NCBI GenBank assembly: GCA_018881555.1
Contig: JACAXG010000018.1
Location: forward strand, 2,497,561 to 2,561,560
Direction: 5' to 3'
From: Amblyornis subalaris
Taxonomy: Eukaryota; Chordata; Aves; Passeriformes; Ptilonorhynchidae
DNA length: 64,000 nt
The notes under the pieces were generated by a model. That model was not told where the DNA came from and searched no databases. It saw only the letters and a program-made list of their open reading frames with translations. Shown piece by piece: positions 1-12,860 of the stretch. Position 1 is the stretch's first letter; each line of letters opens with the position of its first letter. Both the position numbers and the translations under genes were made by a program.

Positions 1-3000
1 AGGAGTTTCATTACTTTGTTCCTTTTGGGCAGCTTCCACTATTGTGCTTTCTGAACACTAAACAGAACCTATATTAACTGTCAGTTAATTACACACCGTT
101 TTTCTTCAGTATTTACCAGTCAAAGGGGCAGGTAGGCTGCAATCCTATCATCTCAATCACTGTCTCTGCTCACAAAAGAATCAATAAAGATGAGTCACTT
201 AGTGTCACCCAGTGTCTGATACTCAAAGCCACCCATTCCTAATTGCCTTTAGAGATGGATGATAATACAAACTTTGAAGTGATAATCAGCCTAATGAGTG
301 GCCTTGCTGAGAGGGTAGATCATGTGTCAGAACAGTTTGCAGATGCTTACAGGCAAACAAAGCCAGCTTTCCTTTTAGACCTGAGAGGACCATGGCGAGT
401 CTGGTACCCAGAGCCCCGCACAATGGCAGAGACTGGAGCACAGCAGGACGCTGTAGCCTGCTGATNACAACTGACTCCATCCATCTTGCTCTTTGCCTTT
501 AATCAGCACAGTCAGAACAAGTCCTCCAGATCTCTGCATGTTTATGCTGGATGTTTAGGCAATAACTGTGTAAAAGATAAATTCTCTGATTCTGAGTCAT
601 CGGATTTAAATAATAGCGATTGGACTTGATAGGTAATGGCCGGGGATCCCGGCTAAAACTACTGAGTAAATGTAATTAAATACAATCGGGTGCAGTCAGC
701 CAGGCAGAGCCAGAGACCATAAAAGGCTCATTCAGACAGCAATGAAAACAAACAACGTCAGCAACAAAAACAAAACCAGTGTTTGGTTTGCTAATAAGAG
801 CATGATCTGAGGCCTGATCTACACTCAATTTTTTCACCCAACAATTTGACCAAATCAATAATTCGCAAAAAGCCAGCAACAAACAAACAAACAAAAAGAC
901 AAATTATATTGCTATAATCCCTTAGTCTGGATGCAGTTGTATTATCATAAAGACATTTTCTTTTTAAAATAGTTAAGCTGTCATAAATTCAGTCAAGTGT
1001 GAACAAGTAGTCTATGACCATGTTTGTATTAATATGAAAAAGCCCTCCATAAAAAAGGGCTGTTTTGATTTAACAATCCTTTACTAATTTAGCTCAATTT
1101 TGACAAGAGCTGACCATGGACATTGCTTCAAAATCAACTCACAAAGACAGGGAATCTGTAGGATTACACCAATTTGACTTCAAAGTATAAATGAATATGT
1201 GAATACATATAGATGTATGGGTTAACGTTTAGCAATTTGGATGTAACAATCTAAAACTATTTGGGGGCAAATCTGTACTCACTTTCTTAGTGAAAGGTGG
1301 TGAAAAAGCTGAACAAGTGGGTTCAGGATTTACACTGTTTTAATAAGAAGTTGTCAGGCTTTAATATTTTGTAGTCAACTATTTTGCTTGCAAAACCTGT
1401 CATGCAAATAAGGAATTAATGCAATAAACCAAATGAGAAACAGAAATTTTTATAAAAGTAAACCAACCCTTTGAAATTAAAAACAAAATTATTGCTGCCT
1501 TTTCAAAAACTACAGAATGAGGCCTATTTCAGATAAAACCAATCATATTTTCATATTTTTACTAGCTTTACATCTGCCTTCCTGTCTTCAAGTCAGTGAG
1601 AAAAGTACAATCTTTCGGATCTGAAAAGGGCAGAAAAAAAAACCTTTTGTGTAGTTCATGTATGAATGTAAGAGATGTGCCAGTAAAAAGGTTTTAGAGT
1701 TGTCTGATTTGGAGTTTTTGTTTTGAGACAGCATTCTCCAGTAAGTGATGTCTAGTAACGCTCATATGGAAACCTATCCCTTCAAGATCTCTGCTATAAT
1801 TGATATTAGTAATTAGCCCAACCTAACACCATTTGAAACTGAGTTCATCATAAGGAGTTAGTTTATTTCTTTTGCTAAAGAATATGAGAAAGAAAATACT
1901 TTACTGAATTAACAAGTGGGCTTTAGAGGCACATGTCCACCAGTGCTCAAAAGTTGCCCGTGATCACACAGGTTATCTAAGGTTCCTTGAATTTACAAAG
2001 CTGAAAACACATATGACTGTCTGCCAACCCTCAGTCTTGTGGTAGTCAGACAAACTCAGCTCTGCTGAGCTCCCTCAGTGGCAGCTGTGAATAACACAAG
2101 AGTTTTCCATGCATTGAGGCTGTGGGCTTGTTCCCTATAGAACTGCAGCCCCTTCATCTCTGCCACGAAGTGCCCCAGAGACCCGGATCATGTCTCTAAC
2201 AATGCTACATCAGAACGTTTGGGAAGTGGTTTTGAGCTGTAGAGGCACTTCATGTTCCTCCTTATCTGGGGGAACAGCTGGGAAAGACCACCCTGCCCAT
2301 ACAAAAGCAATATTCTTCTCCAAGGCAAATTCTAATCCTCAGTTATATTTCTCCTACAGAAAATATTCCTTTAAAATCCTCTTAACTTGCACATTTATAG
2401 TTCATATGATTCAAGTTAATTGTTAAGCAATAAAGTTGATAAACGTTTTTTAAAATCACTGAATAACCCCCTGTGCATATGCATTGGACTACATGTACAC
2501 CATAGTTTCACAGTAATTTAGTTCTAAATAAATGTATTCACAAGCATGGAAGTCTAAAAATACCCTTTCAAGCACAAAATATAGCTATCATTACATATCT
2601 TATCACTTGTAATCACATTCAAAATCTCCATTTGAGCTCTAAAGTGTGTTGGACAAAGGGAAAACTTACCTGTAGTCAAACCTATAGAACTGAATTTGAT
2701 AATTTGTGATTAGTTAATGGAAATGTGTTGACATATGAATTACAGTTGCAAGTTTAAGCATGTATGTTGCAAGCAACAATGAATTGGTAAGGAAAGGGGA
2801 CAATGAATTGAATAAATGGGTTTGGTGATGCATGATAGCTGATACCCACTCAAGTAATCTCAATTCAAAGTTTGGATTATAGGCAGAGATATTAAAATCC
2901 ACATGGCATGATACACTGCAGGAAATTTTTAAACTTTTTTTTAAAAACAAAACAAATGGGACTTCTAATGTGTCTTTGAAATCCACTCAGTTGATACTAA

Positions 3001-4946
3001 TCTTAGAATATGAACTTACTGCTATTTTGTTATCTCATGTTTGTATTATTGCATCTCATAGTCATAAAGAAGGGGATTTTGATACTCAGCTCTGTACAGG
3101 TAACAAATAATCCATGTCTGAAAGATTTCCCCCAATATGAAGCCCTAAGAAAAAGAATTATAGCTAAGATTTCAGAAATTTTTTTGTGTGTGTGTGAACT
3201 CAATTTGAGAACCTTAAAGGTATCTGGTTACCAAAGGATATTTAACTTCACATCTTCTAAAAGTATTGTAAATTAGCTACCCAGAAGCAGAGGCAGCCAT
3301 AATCACTAGTCATCTTTAAAATCCACAGGTATGGTTTCTCTGTCAGCTCACGTCACTCTCACATGGGGTCATTGCTGGAAAAGGGAGTCCTAACCTCCCA
3401 GTTGCCTCTGGTTATGCGCTCTCACCGCATTAAATATGCTGGCACTCGTGCTGGCGAGCAAGCCAATCTGACGGAAACATGAGCCTACAGAAAATGCAAG
3501 GCGAACTGCTCGGCTGGGCAGCCACACAAGTGGTAATGACAGCACATGGGCACAGGCTGCCAGGGCCGGCCACAGGTGGGACGGGTCTGTCAGCACCAGC
3601 CTGAACCTGCGTTACCTTAAGAGACGATGTAACCGCACCCCGAGTCTGTGTGCGTCTGCTTCTCGTACTATGTAAGCAATCTGCTGGTGCCTTGTCAATA
3701 AGCAGGCAAAGACACAGAAACACCACAATAAATATTAACCTTTAATAAAAGAAATACTTCTCGTTAGAGTGAGAGAGAGAAAAAAGAAACTAAGTATGCT
3801 CTTGCTTTAATCTCTTGGTTTACATATTGAGATTTCCAGTGATTATGAATTTAAACCAGCATCTCCAAGCTCTCTTTCAAGCAAGTAGCTCTAAGTGCTT
3901 CACGAATTCCATAAATCTTTCCACGAGGCAGCAAAACATACCAGGAGCTAGTCACCTGTTGGTGGAAGGCAAGTACATCTTGAGGAAAATGCAGCAGGGG
4001 TAGAAAAATCTAACAACACTATAAATAATGGAAACCACAGGAAGAAATGTAGGTAGTTAAATAGCTACTAGAGATGAAATTTAGCCAAGACATGATGATG
4101 TACAATCCTTTTCCCAATCTCAATCCTGTTAAAAAGTGCCATGAGACTGCTAACGACAAAAAGGAACGGGAGTCTCCTTTTGTCTCATCTGAGATGTTAC
4201 CTCTGGAGTAAGAGACTTGCTTTTAAAATGGTTAGCTTTGTATTTATTCTCTCTGAGCCAGCGTAAATTTTACCCATTATTTTAATTGGACCAGATCCTT
4301 CGTGTGTTACTGAATAAATTACCAAACCCACTTCCTACTCTTCTTGGAAATGTCTCCATATCCCTTATTCATTCAGTTCAGCTCTTCCCTGAGCTGCTAC
4401 TCTGCCCAATCTTGCAAGCTTCTAGGACAGGAAAGAACTGTAACTCTGGAAGTCTGCAACACATTTTGTTCAACGCATGCTGTATGGCAGTAGAATTTTG
4501 AGCAGATAAACTCGATAGCAAAGGTCACACAGAGAAAATCAAATGTGGCTTTTTCAAAGTATTTACTTATTTTTTAAAGAAAACACAGTATATCATTGCT
4601 GTTATGCTAAAATGCAGCCTGATTCAGCACTGGGCTGTATTGCCTTCCCTCCCATTGACTTCAAAATGAATAAGCTCAGCCTGGGTATTTGAGAATTCAT
4701 TGCTGTGAAGACACATTCTGGCAGGTCAACACAAGCATTATTCATAGGCCTCGATTCAGTCTGTCATCTGAAATGAAAGAGAGCCTTTCTTTAAAAAGCT
4801 AAAATCCATCTTTAATTCGTTATCCTAGTAACCATATCAAAAACTGTTATAAAACAAATATTAAAAATGAGAGCAAGCTGATGAGCAATTGCAACACAGT
4901 AAAATAGATCTGGAAGTGCTGCAGAGCCACCAGATCCTTGCTCCAG

Positions 4947-5165
4947 CTATTGCAGACAACCAGTTCGTATAACCTTTTTAATAAATATATCAAGCTCTGT
5001 CTTAAAAGCAGCTAGTTTTATTTCTTCATTTGCTGCTATTGTACAGTTATTTGTATTTCTTCCAGTTTGAGTTACAGATTCATAGATTATAAGCCAAAAG
5101 AGACCACTGTGATCATCAAATTTGACCTCCATAATCCGCAGGATTGCACTGAATTCATTTAAGAA
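4947..5165 (-). repeat. Ancient CR1/L3-like LINE fragments, antisense
   Basis: Two adjoining pieces resemble old sauropsid CR1 elements read backwards. At 4,960-5,040 the run 'atcaagctctgtcttaaaag' followed by 'cagctagtttt' matches the remembered internal part. From about 5,077 a fresh 3' tail begins ('gattcatagattataagcc'), followed by 'gaccactgtgatcatc' and 'gacctcc'. The fresh tail after the internal piece suggests two insertions or a nested copy. The assignment is from memory of the family and the copies are diverged. Confidence 0.5.
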
Positions 5166-8100
5166 GCCACTGATTTTGCAGCCATGAGTTTATTAGGGAA
5201 AGGGCACAAGAGCCATGGTATCAGTGTTGACTGATGGGATTAATCAGCTCATGTTAACACACTGATTATCATATAGTAATGGGAAATGTTTCAAAAGAAT
5301 ACTCCAGTCTGAAACATAAAGTAAAATCATTTGGACTTCCAGAGAGGTCATGGTTGAAATATCACAAAACTCTCTTTACTCAAAGCAGATGCTTATTAAG
5401 ATTAATTTAGTGTGAAAAATGAACCAGAATGCATATAAAATACAATGCCTCCTCAATTATGTAATAGGACACCTCCCATTATACTGTGTTCACTGAAGAT
5501 GATGGTATTTTCCTAGGGGATGTATAACTACAGTTTGTCAAAGTCCCTCTCCCTCATTTTAGATTAAATATCAGACTGCAGNGCATGAAGCCAAGTGAAC
5601 AGAAAGAAGAGAACTCAAACAAACATAATTTAAATGAAAAAGAAAAGGCCTGTTAAGCACGTTTTCTAAGTAAACGTGTTCAAAATAGAAAGTTACAATG
5701 ATGCCAGGATACAAATACAGGCAAAAATTACCAGAATTTAATATAAACAAAAATACTGCTTTCTGACAATTGTACATGCATTGAAATGCAATGCAATCCA
5801 TAAGCGTAAATATTCACTGAACGTTTCACAGAACTGGAGCAACTTCTCTTTCTTGCCACCTTTTCTCTTTTTTTCCTGTCTCTTTCTGTGAGCTCCCTCC
5901 AGTGTTCTCAAGGAAGTATTGAATCATTTCATGTTGGTATATTCCATTTTTATCACAGGAAGCACCATGATAAGAGAGATTATATTCATCTAATCTCCAA
6001 AGACACCCATTCTTTGGAGCTAAACGTCTAGTCTAAACCTGATTGTGAAAACAGGCACTGCAAGAAGATGCACCTCACCCACCACAGATGTCCCTTAGAA
6101 TGAACAGCACATGTGCCAAAAGGGCTGCTGGTTGCAGAGGTGACTAGAGAATAAGATGAAACTGTACCAACTCTGAGATTATTTAGAGTTAAGGAATATC
6201 AATTCTTTCTTTATTTTTCCCTAGGGACTAACAAGAAGGATTTCTGCTCTAAGCTGAAAGTTCATCAGTTGCAAAAGACAGATGGAAAGCCAGGTCACTG
6301 ACTCTCAGTCAGCAACATGAAAAAAACCAAAAAGTTGGCTCTAAGACCCTGTCAGGTAAGGTACATTCCATGTTGCAATAATAATGCCTTTGTACAAGTC
6401 TAAGCTGAAAGGCTGAGGGAATATGATTACACTTTGGCAGAAACCATCCAGGGCACTGAAGCCAGTATGCTGTGGACACGCCAGTCTGCTTGGAGCCAGC
6501 TCAGGGATCTCTCTACAGCACTGCAATGCAGGCTGCAAACATGCCAAAATGCTCTAACACCTATTTACATCTAGTTTAACTCCTGCTTTTACCAAGATAA
6601 GCAAAAATAGAGCCGAACACTATATTTCTATGCCTGTTCTGCTGGCTTTGTGGAGTTAATGAACCGAGATGATACAAATAAGAATAAAATTATTCTCTGA
6701 AAGGCTACTCTCCCTGGTTTATTTCTGCTAGTTTGTTTTTTAGTGTCTGCTCACTGACAGAATAAACCAATCTAAGATGGGGCTGTTGCAGTACCTTTCT
6801 ACCCTTTCTTTCATAAGCTATATGTTCCCATCCCTTCCCTTGTACCCACAGTAGTGCTTTGTGCAACCGAGCCATGAAAAGGTTCAGGGAGCTTAGCTGT
6901 AGTAAAACCAGGCAAATATTGTGAGAACATACATAAGCTTAAAGTCATAAGTAATAGAACTAAAGATAACTTAATTTTGAGTCCTGCAATGTCAATTAAT
7001 TTGGTGTCTTTACTGGTGCTTTAGTTATTGCAAAAGCCACAGTGACAACCCACTCTACTGCTAATCTGCATGATATCCAGCAGATAGGGAGCCATTGCCT
7101 AACCTCAGAAATGTCCAAATGGAGCTATGGAATTACTCCAGTCCTTTGTGGGTTTGGCAAAGACTTTGTAGGATTTCTGGTGACGTATGCTGGGCCTGAC
7201 CCAAATCCCAGCAATGGAAATTTCTTTGATTTGGCTTATTGTTATTTCTGACCCTATGAATGTGGGAAGCACTCAGGCGTTAAGAAAGACATTGTTTCCC
7301 TCACATATCAGTTGGTCATTGCTGTTTACATCAATTGAAACAGAATTAAAATTCCAGTTTGATTTTTCCTCTTTTACTTTCAAAGCACACATAATAACAT
7401 AAACTCAATGCCTGTCCAACCATCATGTTGGATAGTTTATGTACACAGCAGGATTTGAGTTTCTAACGAGAAAGTTGAACAAAAATGGCCCAGATTTCAC
7501 AACTCCCTTTCTTTTACCATTGTCTGTAAATAACTTCAGAGAAGCTCTTTCATTTTCCTCCCCTCTTCTCCTTTAAAATAATTCTTTAAATAGGTTATTT
7601 CTACATTTTAATTTTTCTACCCTTTTTGCGTTTTTGTTCTACCCNTCCTCTTGTAAGGGCCACCCTTATCATCACTTTTCCATGTTATTAACTTGAAATC
7701 AACAATCACATTGAAATACAGTTCCTCTTTAATACAAGACATTAGCATGCTCTGTGCTGTGTTCCATGACTGAAGTTCATCCTAATATTTCATAACTGAT
7801 TTTTTTCTTATCCATTTTTATTAAGGAGTTGGAATTTTAAAGAATAACTAATTTGGTTCCACTCTGAAAGACATCATATATACAGACACGTTTTAAGGCA
7901 AAAATATATTTTACGTTAAGAGTTTCTATTTTTTAACTATTTTTGGTGTAAATTTTGTTGTGATGGCCTACTTTCAAGAGGAATAACAGAATCTATATAT
8001 TACTGCCAATTGAACTGCTTTCTAGCAGTCAATATTTGTTGCCACAGACAATACAAGTTGCTTATAGCTATACAGTTCACATCCATTCTTTCTACAAAAC

Positions 8101-9500
8101 TTTATTTCAATATATACAGTGACCTTACTTCCTTTGTACAGGTTTTACTGTCTTCCAGTCCTACTTTTAAACACCAAAGAAAATTCCTTTACACATCCAC
8201 AGTTATATTTACTTTAAGTCACTAAGCATACATGCTATTGGCTTAAAGTTCAAACTTTCATCGAATGCAGTTTCTCCCTTTTTGATTTGTCTTGGTTACA
8301 AACATGCACTGTGAGCAAATTGCCTTCCTCTTGATATTCTGTTCAGTTTGCAACACTGCCATCACATAAAGAAAGTTACTGGTTTTACGCCAGAAAAAAT
8401 ATAAAACATATAAAATGGACCACATGTAGTTTTCTATTGCCTGGGCCAAATTAGGACCTTTGTAACATTGGAAGAGAGGAAGTTCAGGACCTTTATCCCT
8501 TTTATTTACCTCTCACACCAAAGGAAATTACAATTTGAGGAGTTACCTGTCTCTGAGTGGAGACTAACCCACCAGCCCCTCTTTAACAGGCACATTGATT
8601 TAAAATGACAGGGAAACATTAACTCCTTTTCACTGGAAGGTTTTCCTAGGACATTTTACTGGAAGTGCCTGTTAAGCAGGTACACCGAGACCTGATGATC
8701 ATCTTGCTGTTCTCACACTGCACACAAAACTCTTGTGGTTTGCAAAGTCCTAATTTCTTCTCTTCCAGACATGCTCCTGCTGAGGCACAGTGGAGCGAAC
8801 AGTGCATGTGGTCTCACTGATTTACCTGCATTTTTTGTGGTGGAACTGTAGTCCTTTGTGTGTGTTTTGGGAATTTTATTCCAAACTTAAAATCTTAAAT
8901 TTCAAGGTTAGTGTGTTTAGCAATTACAGGAAGCTCCAGTATGTACTATTGAAACCTATCTGCTCCAAAATAAGCTGTAAGCTTTTAAAAGAAGGTGGCT
9001 GTGGAAGTGCAAATACCTACTGAGGAGATGCAGTTACTGTATACAGGAAGCTCAGATCAAGTTCAAATGAAAGCTCTGGGCACCAGTTCTTAGCAACTGA
9101 TTTTAAAGCAGTTGTAATCTTCAAAGCTATCTATTTATCTCTACAGCAGAGGCCCTGGGTATTATATACCTAATGAGTTAGACCATTTGAGCAACCTTCT
9201 TTCACATTAAAAGGTACTTTAACTTTTTCCTTTGNCGGATTAACTGTTCAGTCTATTTCTGACAGATGAGATCAGCTATATGGAATTTTAATACTCTGGT
9301 TCTTCTAAAATGTGTCGCTATTTCCTTGGGTTGGAATGGAAGTTTTATGACTGTTGAGCTTCAAAATTGGTTGTGTAATATTAATATTACTGTTTTGGGG
9401 TGTTTTTCAGTAACTATTGGTCACATACATAAAGCACAAATAAATAAGTAAAAGTAGAAATAAAGACATGATCTTGTTCCCAAAGAATTTCCAGCTGAGG

Positions 9501-9612
9501 TCCCAATCCAGTAAAAGAGTTATGTGCTTAACTGTGAATGCCATGGGTGGTTCCATTGACGTCGGTGGGAGTATTCACAGTAGCTTAATATGTGCATAAA
9601 TCTTTGCAAAGT
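9501..9612. repeat. Imperfect palindrome, probable old MITE-like element
   Basis: The left arm (9501-9560) and right arm (9561-9612) are imperfect reverse complements centred on GACGTC at 9558-9563. For example, 'ctgtgaat' on the left pairs with 'attcacag' on the right, and 'agttatgtgc' pairs with 'gtgcataaat'. The core 'ttccattgacgtc' and outer 'cccaatccag' resemble a palindromic interspersed repeat common in reptile and bird genomes. The inverted symmetry is seen directly. The family assignment is inference. Confidence 0.5.
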
Positions 9613-10290
9613 AAGGAGGTAAACTATAGTATGTCTGTTAAAATTTACTTTGTTTTAATGAACTGTAGTTTCTTTTTTGGGGGGGTCAAAATACGTATAG
9701 GGTATTCCAGTTATTTTAAAGAACTTAAATTTAATTAGAAAATAATTAAATTATTACTTGATATAGGCACCAATATGTTGTTTTTTTTCTAAAAGCAAGA
9801 AGGGAAGGTGAAGTTCAAAATTTCAAAATACCTTTCATATTTCTATAGTCTAAATGTAAAAAAGCANNNCTCTAATAGGAAAAACTCTGTAGGTTCTTAT
9901 CCAATGGCCACTTAAATGGGAATACTTCAAGGTACTGGAAATGTTTGCTTCACTAAATATCGGAACAAACCATATAGTTGAATGTGCACAAAACCAGAGG
10001 TTACTGCTATCATCTACACTTTCAGGAGCATACTACAATGGGCCAAGAGGTGAATTTTTTATTTCTATTGGCAAAAAGTTACCTGTGCAAGTGCCTGTGA
10101 AATAACGTGTATGTGTTATCAATTACCATAAGGATGGCAGAACCACCGCACATGAAAACTGCCAAGGCAACATGTCCTTTGCTGAAGTATCTTTATATTG
10201 AATTTCTTAATCTTGAAAGACCAAAGCATTTGGCTCAGGGTTCAGTCAAGTACTGCCGGCATTCCTGGAGTGACAACTTTAATCTCGTTC

Positions 10291-10793
10291 TGTGGAGGGC
10301 TGTGAGCCCTCAAGGCTCAAATGCCTTTTGCACTTCCCTGGAGGAGTCAGAGATAAGCAACCTTCCTCAGGGTCATGGTGAACTCCCAATACGCCGTGTT
10401 TCTTCATGGTAATAGCCTGTACCCCGTTGGCTAATTGGTTTCTACCCCACCCCCTGTTTCCCCCATATAAATCCCTGCTTCTATCCCTGGTGGAGGGANC
10501 TCTTGTCCCTGGCCTCCCCTTTGCAGGGTGGTTGGCCAATAAAGGCTACCTCTGCAGAACTGCCATACGAGGCTGCTGTCTCTCTGTCCCTGAGTCTGCC
10601 TTGGGTGATTTCACAAAGAGCAGAATCACNAGAGCCGGAATCACTTGTAGGTGAGAGATTGCTACACTTGCTGAAATCACCTGTTGCCCAGGAAGGCCTG
10701 CCAGTGCCCCTGGAANGGCTGTTCCCTGCGGGACGCTCTCTAGGAAGGTCGTGGCATACCGGTGCTCATCAGCACCGGACCCTTCTTGCAACA
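10291..10793 (+). mobile_element. Solo LTR of an endogenous retrovirus, sense orientation
   Basis: This is a 503-bp candidate LTR beginning TGTGGAGG and ending GCAACA. It has a TATA box (TATAAAT, 10466-10472) after a CCCCACCCCC tract and a poly(A) signal (AATAAA, 10538-10543) about 70 bp later, the usual U3-R-U5 layout. The flanking hexamers TCGTTC (10285-10290) and TCCTTC (10794-10799) match at 5 of 6 positions and may be a target-site duplication. No primer-binding site, gag, pol or env is visible beside it, so it is probably a solo LTR. It points toward STX18. Exact ends and family are uncertain. Confidence 0.55.
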
Positions 10794-11521
10794 TCCTTCA
10801 TTNTCCACCTTTTTAATACCTTAAATATATTCTCATGGTAAATCCAGCACCGAGGACAGGGACTTAAAACAGTCCATTCCTTTAATTAGAAATATATATC
10901 CATACCGCAATAAAAACACAATTTAAAATAGAACAATAATAACAAAGTATGAATGAATACTAACTACAATATAACTATGAGGGAACCACTAATATATAGC
11001 TAAGGCTGTATTGATGAGAACTGAACTAAAACCAGAATAGTAATCTACATGAGAAGAAAACCCGATACCCTGGAGTAGACAAGAAAAATAGTTGTGGTTG
11101 ATTAAGTTCCAGTCCAGTGAGGTGAGGTAGGATTTTGAAATTGTGTTCTTTGGAGACTGTCTCAGGGAATGTGTTTCTGGTTAGNGACAGGACAGTTAAA
11201 ACTACATAGTGTCTGCTGGATCCCAGAGTATTGGATGGCACATATGTATGCATATGCATACACACATACACACCACCACCCNTTATTTGGTTAAAAGCTT
11301 TCCCCTCCGTGCCATGTGCTTTTTTCAGAATCAGATTACAAACACTGTGATACATCTTGCAGGTACCAGTATGACACTGTCCCAGTGCAGGATGGCAGCC
11401 CACTGGAGGACCCCGGAGATCAGTTTCCCAGTGGAGAAGAAACCATCGCTGCACGTTCCAGGTGTAACAAGGCTGCTCCACCTACACATCTCAGGCACGT
11501 GTGATCATGGAACATACATGT
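10794..11521. other. Unassigned intergenic sequence with a short CA/AT-rich simple repeat
   Basis: No gene is recognised. A simple-sequence tract rich in 'catatgcatacacacata' lies at about 11,238-11,282. ORFs that cross it on both strands are interrupted by ambiguous bases and resemble no family known to me. Confidence 0.55.
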
Positions 11522-11800
11522 AATCACAGAAACACAGAATATTCTGTGTTGGAAGAGACACGCAAGGATCACCAAGTCCAACTTTTAGCCCTGCACAGCA
11601 CCATCCCCAAGAGTCACACCATGTGCCTGAGAGCGGTGTCCAAATGCTTCTTCAACTCTGTCAGGCTTGGTGCTGTGACCACTTCCCTGAGGAGCCTGTT
11701 CCAGTGTCCAAACACCCTCTGGGTGAAGAACCTTTCTCTATTATCCAGCCTCAGGTCATTCCCTCACTGTCACCACAGAGAAGAGATCAGTGCCTGATCA
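11522..11800 (-). mobile_element. CR1 LINE, 5'-truncated 3' end, antisense
   Basis: On the + strand this begins with the CR1 tail in reverse ('aatcacagaaacacagaat') and continues with the typical antisense 3'-UTR words 'ttggaagagac', 'caaggatcaccaagtccaac', 'gagtcacaccatgtgcctga', 'cttcttcaactctgtcaggc', 'gagcctgttccagtgtcc' and 'ctctgggtgaagaacctt'. These identify an avian CR1 copy inserted in minus orientation and truncated after about 280 bp, as most bird CR1 copies are. It ends about 215 bp upstream of the CpG island. Confidence 0.85.
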
Positions 11801-12014
11801 CNCGTGTGGCCATTTCCTAGGGGAGCCTCACATCAGCGCCAACCCCAGATCTCAGAGTAGATCTGGTTAACACATATTAATCAACTCTAATTAACCTGCC
11901 TTGCCATGACCAAGTCGCCGAGCTTGGCAGACGGCGAGTATCAGCGCGGCTTGGCGACACCTGACAGAAGGCCATAGCGGGGGGAAGTCATACTGCACAT
12001 ACGTTCTATTTCAC

Positions 12015-12860
12015 ACGCGGCGTCCCCGTGGCGCTGGCTCCCCGNGTGGGCTCTGTGGGGACGCAGCGCCCGCCCCTCCGCAGGGCGCTCGCACCCCGGG
12101 GGCGGCCCCAGCCCCTGTGGCGGCCGCGGGCACGCGCCCGTCCCCGCGTCACGCGCCGCTCCCGAGCCCGCGCCGCGCGGGGCCGCGGCCTCCCCGCCCC
12201 CTGCCGCCCCGCCGCGCAGGGCGGAACGCGCCGCGCGGGGCCGCGTTGCGCGGGGAAGGGTGCCTGGCGGCACCGGCGGCCGCCATGGCGGTGGACATCA
12301 CCCTGCTCTTCAAGGCCAGCGTGAAGACCGTGAAGACCCGCAACAAGGCGCTAGGGGTGGCGGCGGCGGGGGACAGCGCCAGGGACGAGCTGCTCAAGCG
12401 GGGTGCCGCCCGCTCCAAGAGCGACTTCACCAGCCGGGCGCGGGAGGTGGTGAGTGTGACCCCGGTGGGAGGGCGAGGGTCAGCCGGGGCCGCCGACAGC
12501 GGCTCCGCTCGGGCGGGCAGCCCCCCCGTCGCCGCGGCCTCGCAGCGTCCAGCGCTCCCCGGGGAGAGCGAGCGGGCCCCGGAGTCGCCCGCAAAGAGCC
12601 CCGGGGCAGCGCTTTCCCACACGGGTGTGGGCTGGGAGCGCGGCGTGAGAGCCGGGACCCGGCGCTGCCGTGGCGGCCGGGGCCGGCTCCGAGCCCGCCT
12701 GTCGCCCGCGTTCCCCGCGGCGCGGCTCCTCCCGGGGGCTCTGCGGACCGCGGCCCCTCCTGCCGGGGCTGCGGTTCTGCCCGCGTGGATCCGCCGCCCC
12801 TCCGGCCCGTGCCTGCGTGCGCACGGGTGTTTCCTCCTGCCGGCTGCCACGTCAGAGAGC
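12015..12860 (+). promoter_or_regulatory. STX18: CpG island with STX18 promoter and 5' leader
   Basis: GC and CpG content rise sharply near 12,015 and fall again near 12,860, spanning the leader, exon 1 and about 400 bp of intron 1. No TATA box is evident before the start codon. A GC box (CCCCGCCCC, 12192-12200) and further GC-rich tracts suggest a TATA-less, Sp1-type housekeeping promoter, as expected for a constitutive ER SNARE. The transcription start cannot be fixed from sequence. No upstream ATG is seen in about 130 bp before 12285. In mammals a divergent non-coding transcript (STX18-AS1) starts near this promoter. I cannot show one here. Confidence 0.85.
12285..12449 (+). CDS. STX18: STX18 coding exon 1
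   Basis: This exon encodes residues 1-55. The start codon is the first ATG after the GC-rich leader and sits in a full Kozak context (GCCGCCATGG, 12279-12288). The first residues contain DITLLF, which fits the N-terminal peptide by which ER and Golgi syntaxins bind the SM protein Sly1/SCFD1. The exon ends in phase 0 after GAG GTG, with donor gtgagt at 12450. Codons are strongly GC-biased, unlike the later AT-rich exons, because this exon lies inside the CpG island. Residues about 27-47 (alanine-rich, then basic) form the least conserved part. Longer frames run through this exon on both strands but are side effects of the GC-rich sequence. Confidence 0.96.

Larger units (their letters stand above)
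1..10290. other. Intergenic region upstream of STX18, no gene seen
   Basis: This is AT-rich sequence with only short, uncorroborated ORFs, no convincing splice-linked coding blocks and no RNA gene that I can recognise. In other amniotes the interval upstream of STX18 extends to MSX1, so regulatory elements are plausible but cannot be demonstrated here. A moderately GC-richer patch lies at about 3,330-3,730. Several weak fragments resemble old amniote interspersed repeats built around a 'cattgacttcaatggg'-like core (about 4,621-4,680 and 7,186-7,240), too degraded to classify. Confidence 0.7.

Noticed and set aside
10107..10841. Several overlapping ORFs near 10.1-10.8 kb as a possible small gene
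   Set aside because: Most of the span is the LTR with TATA and poly(A) signals. The frames are broken by ambiguous bases and show no conserved residues.
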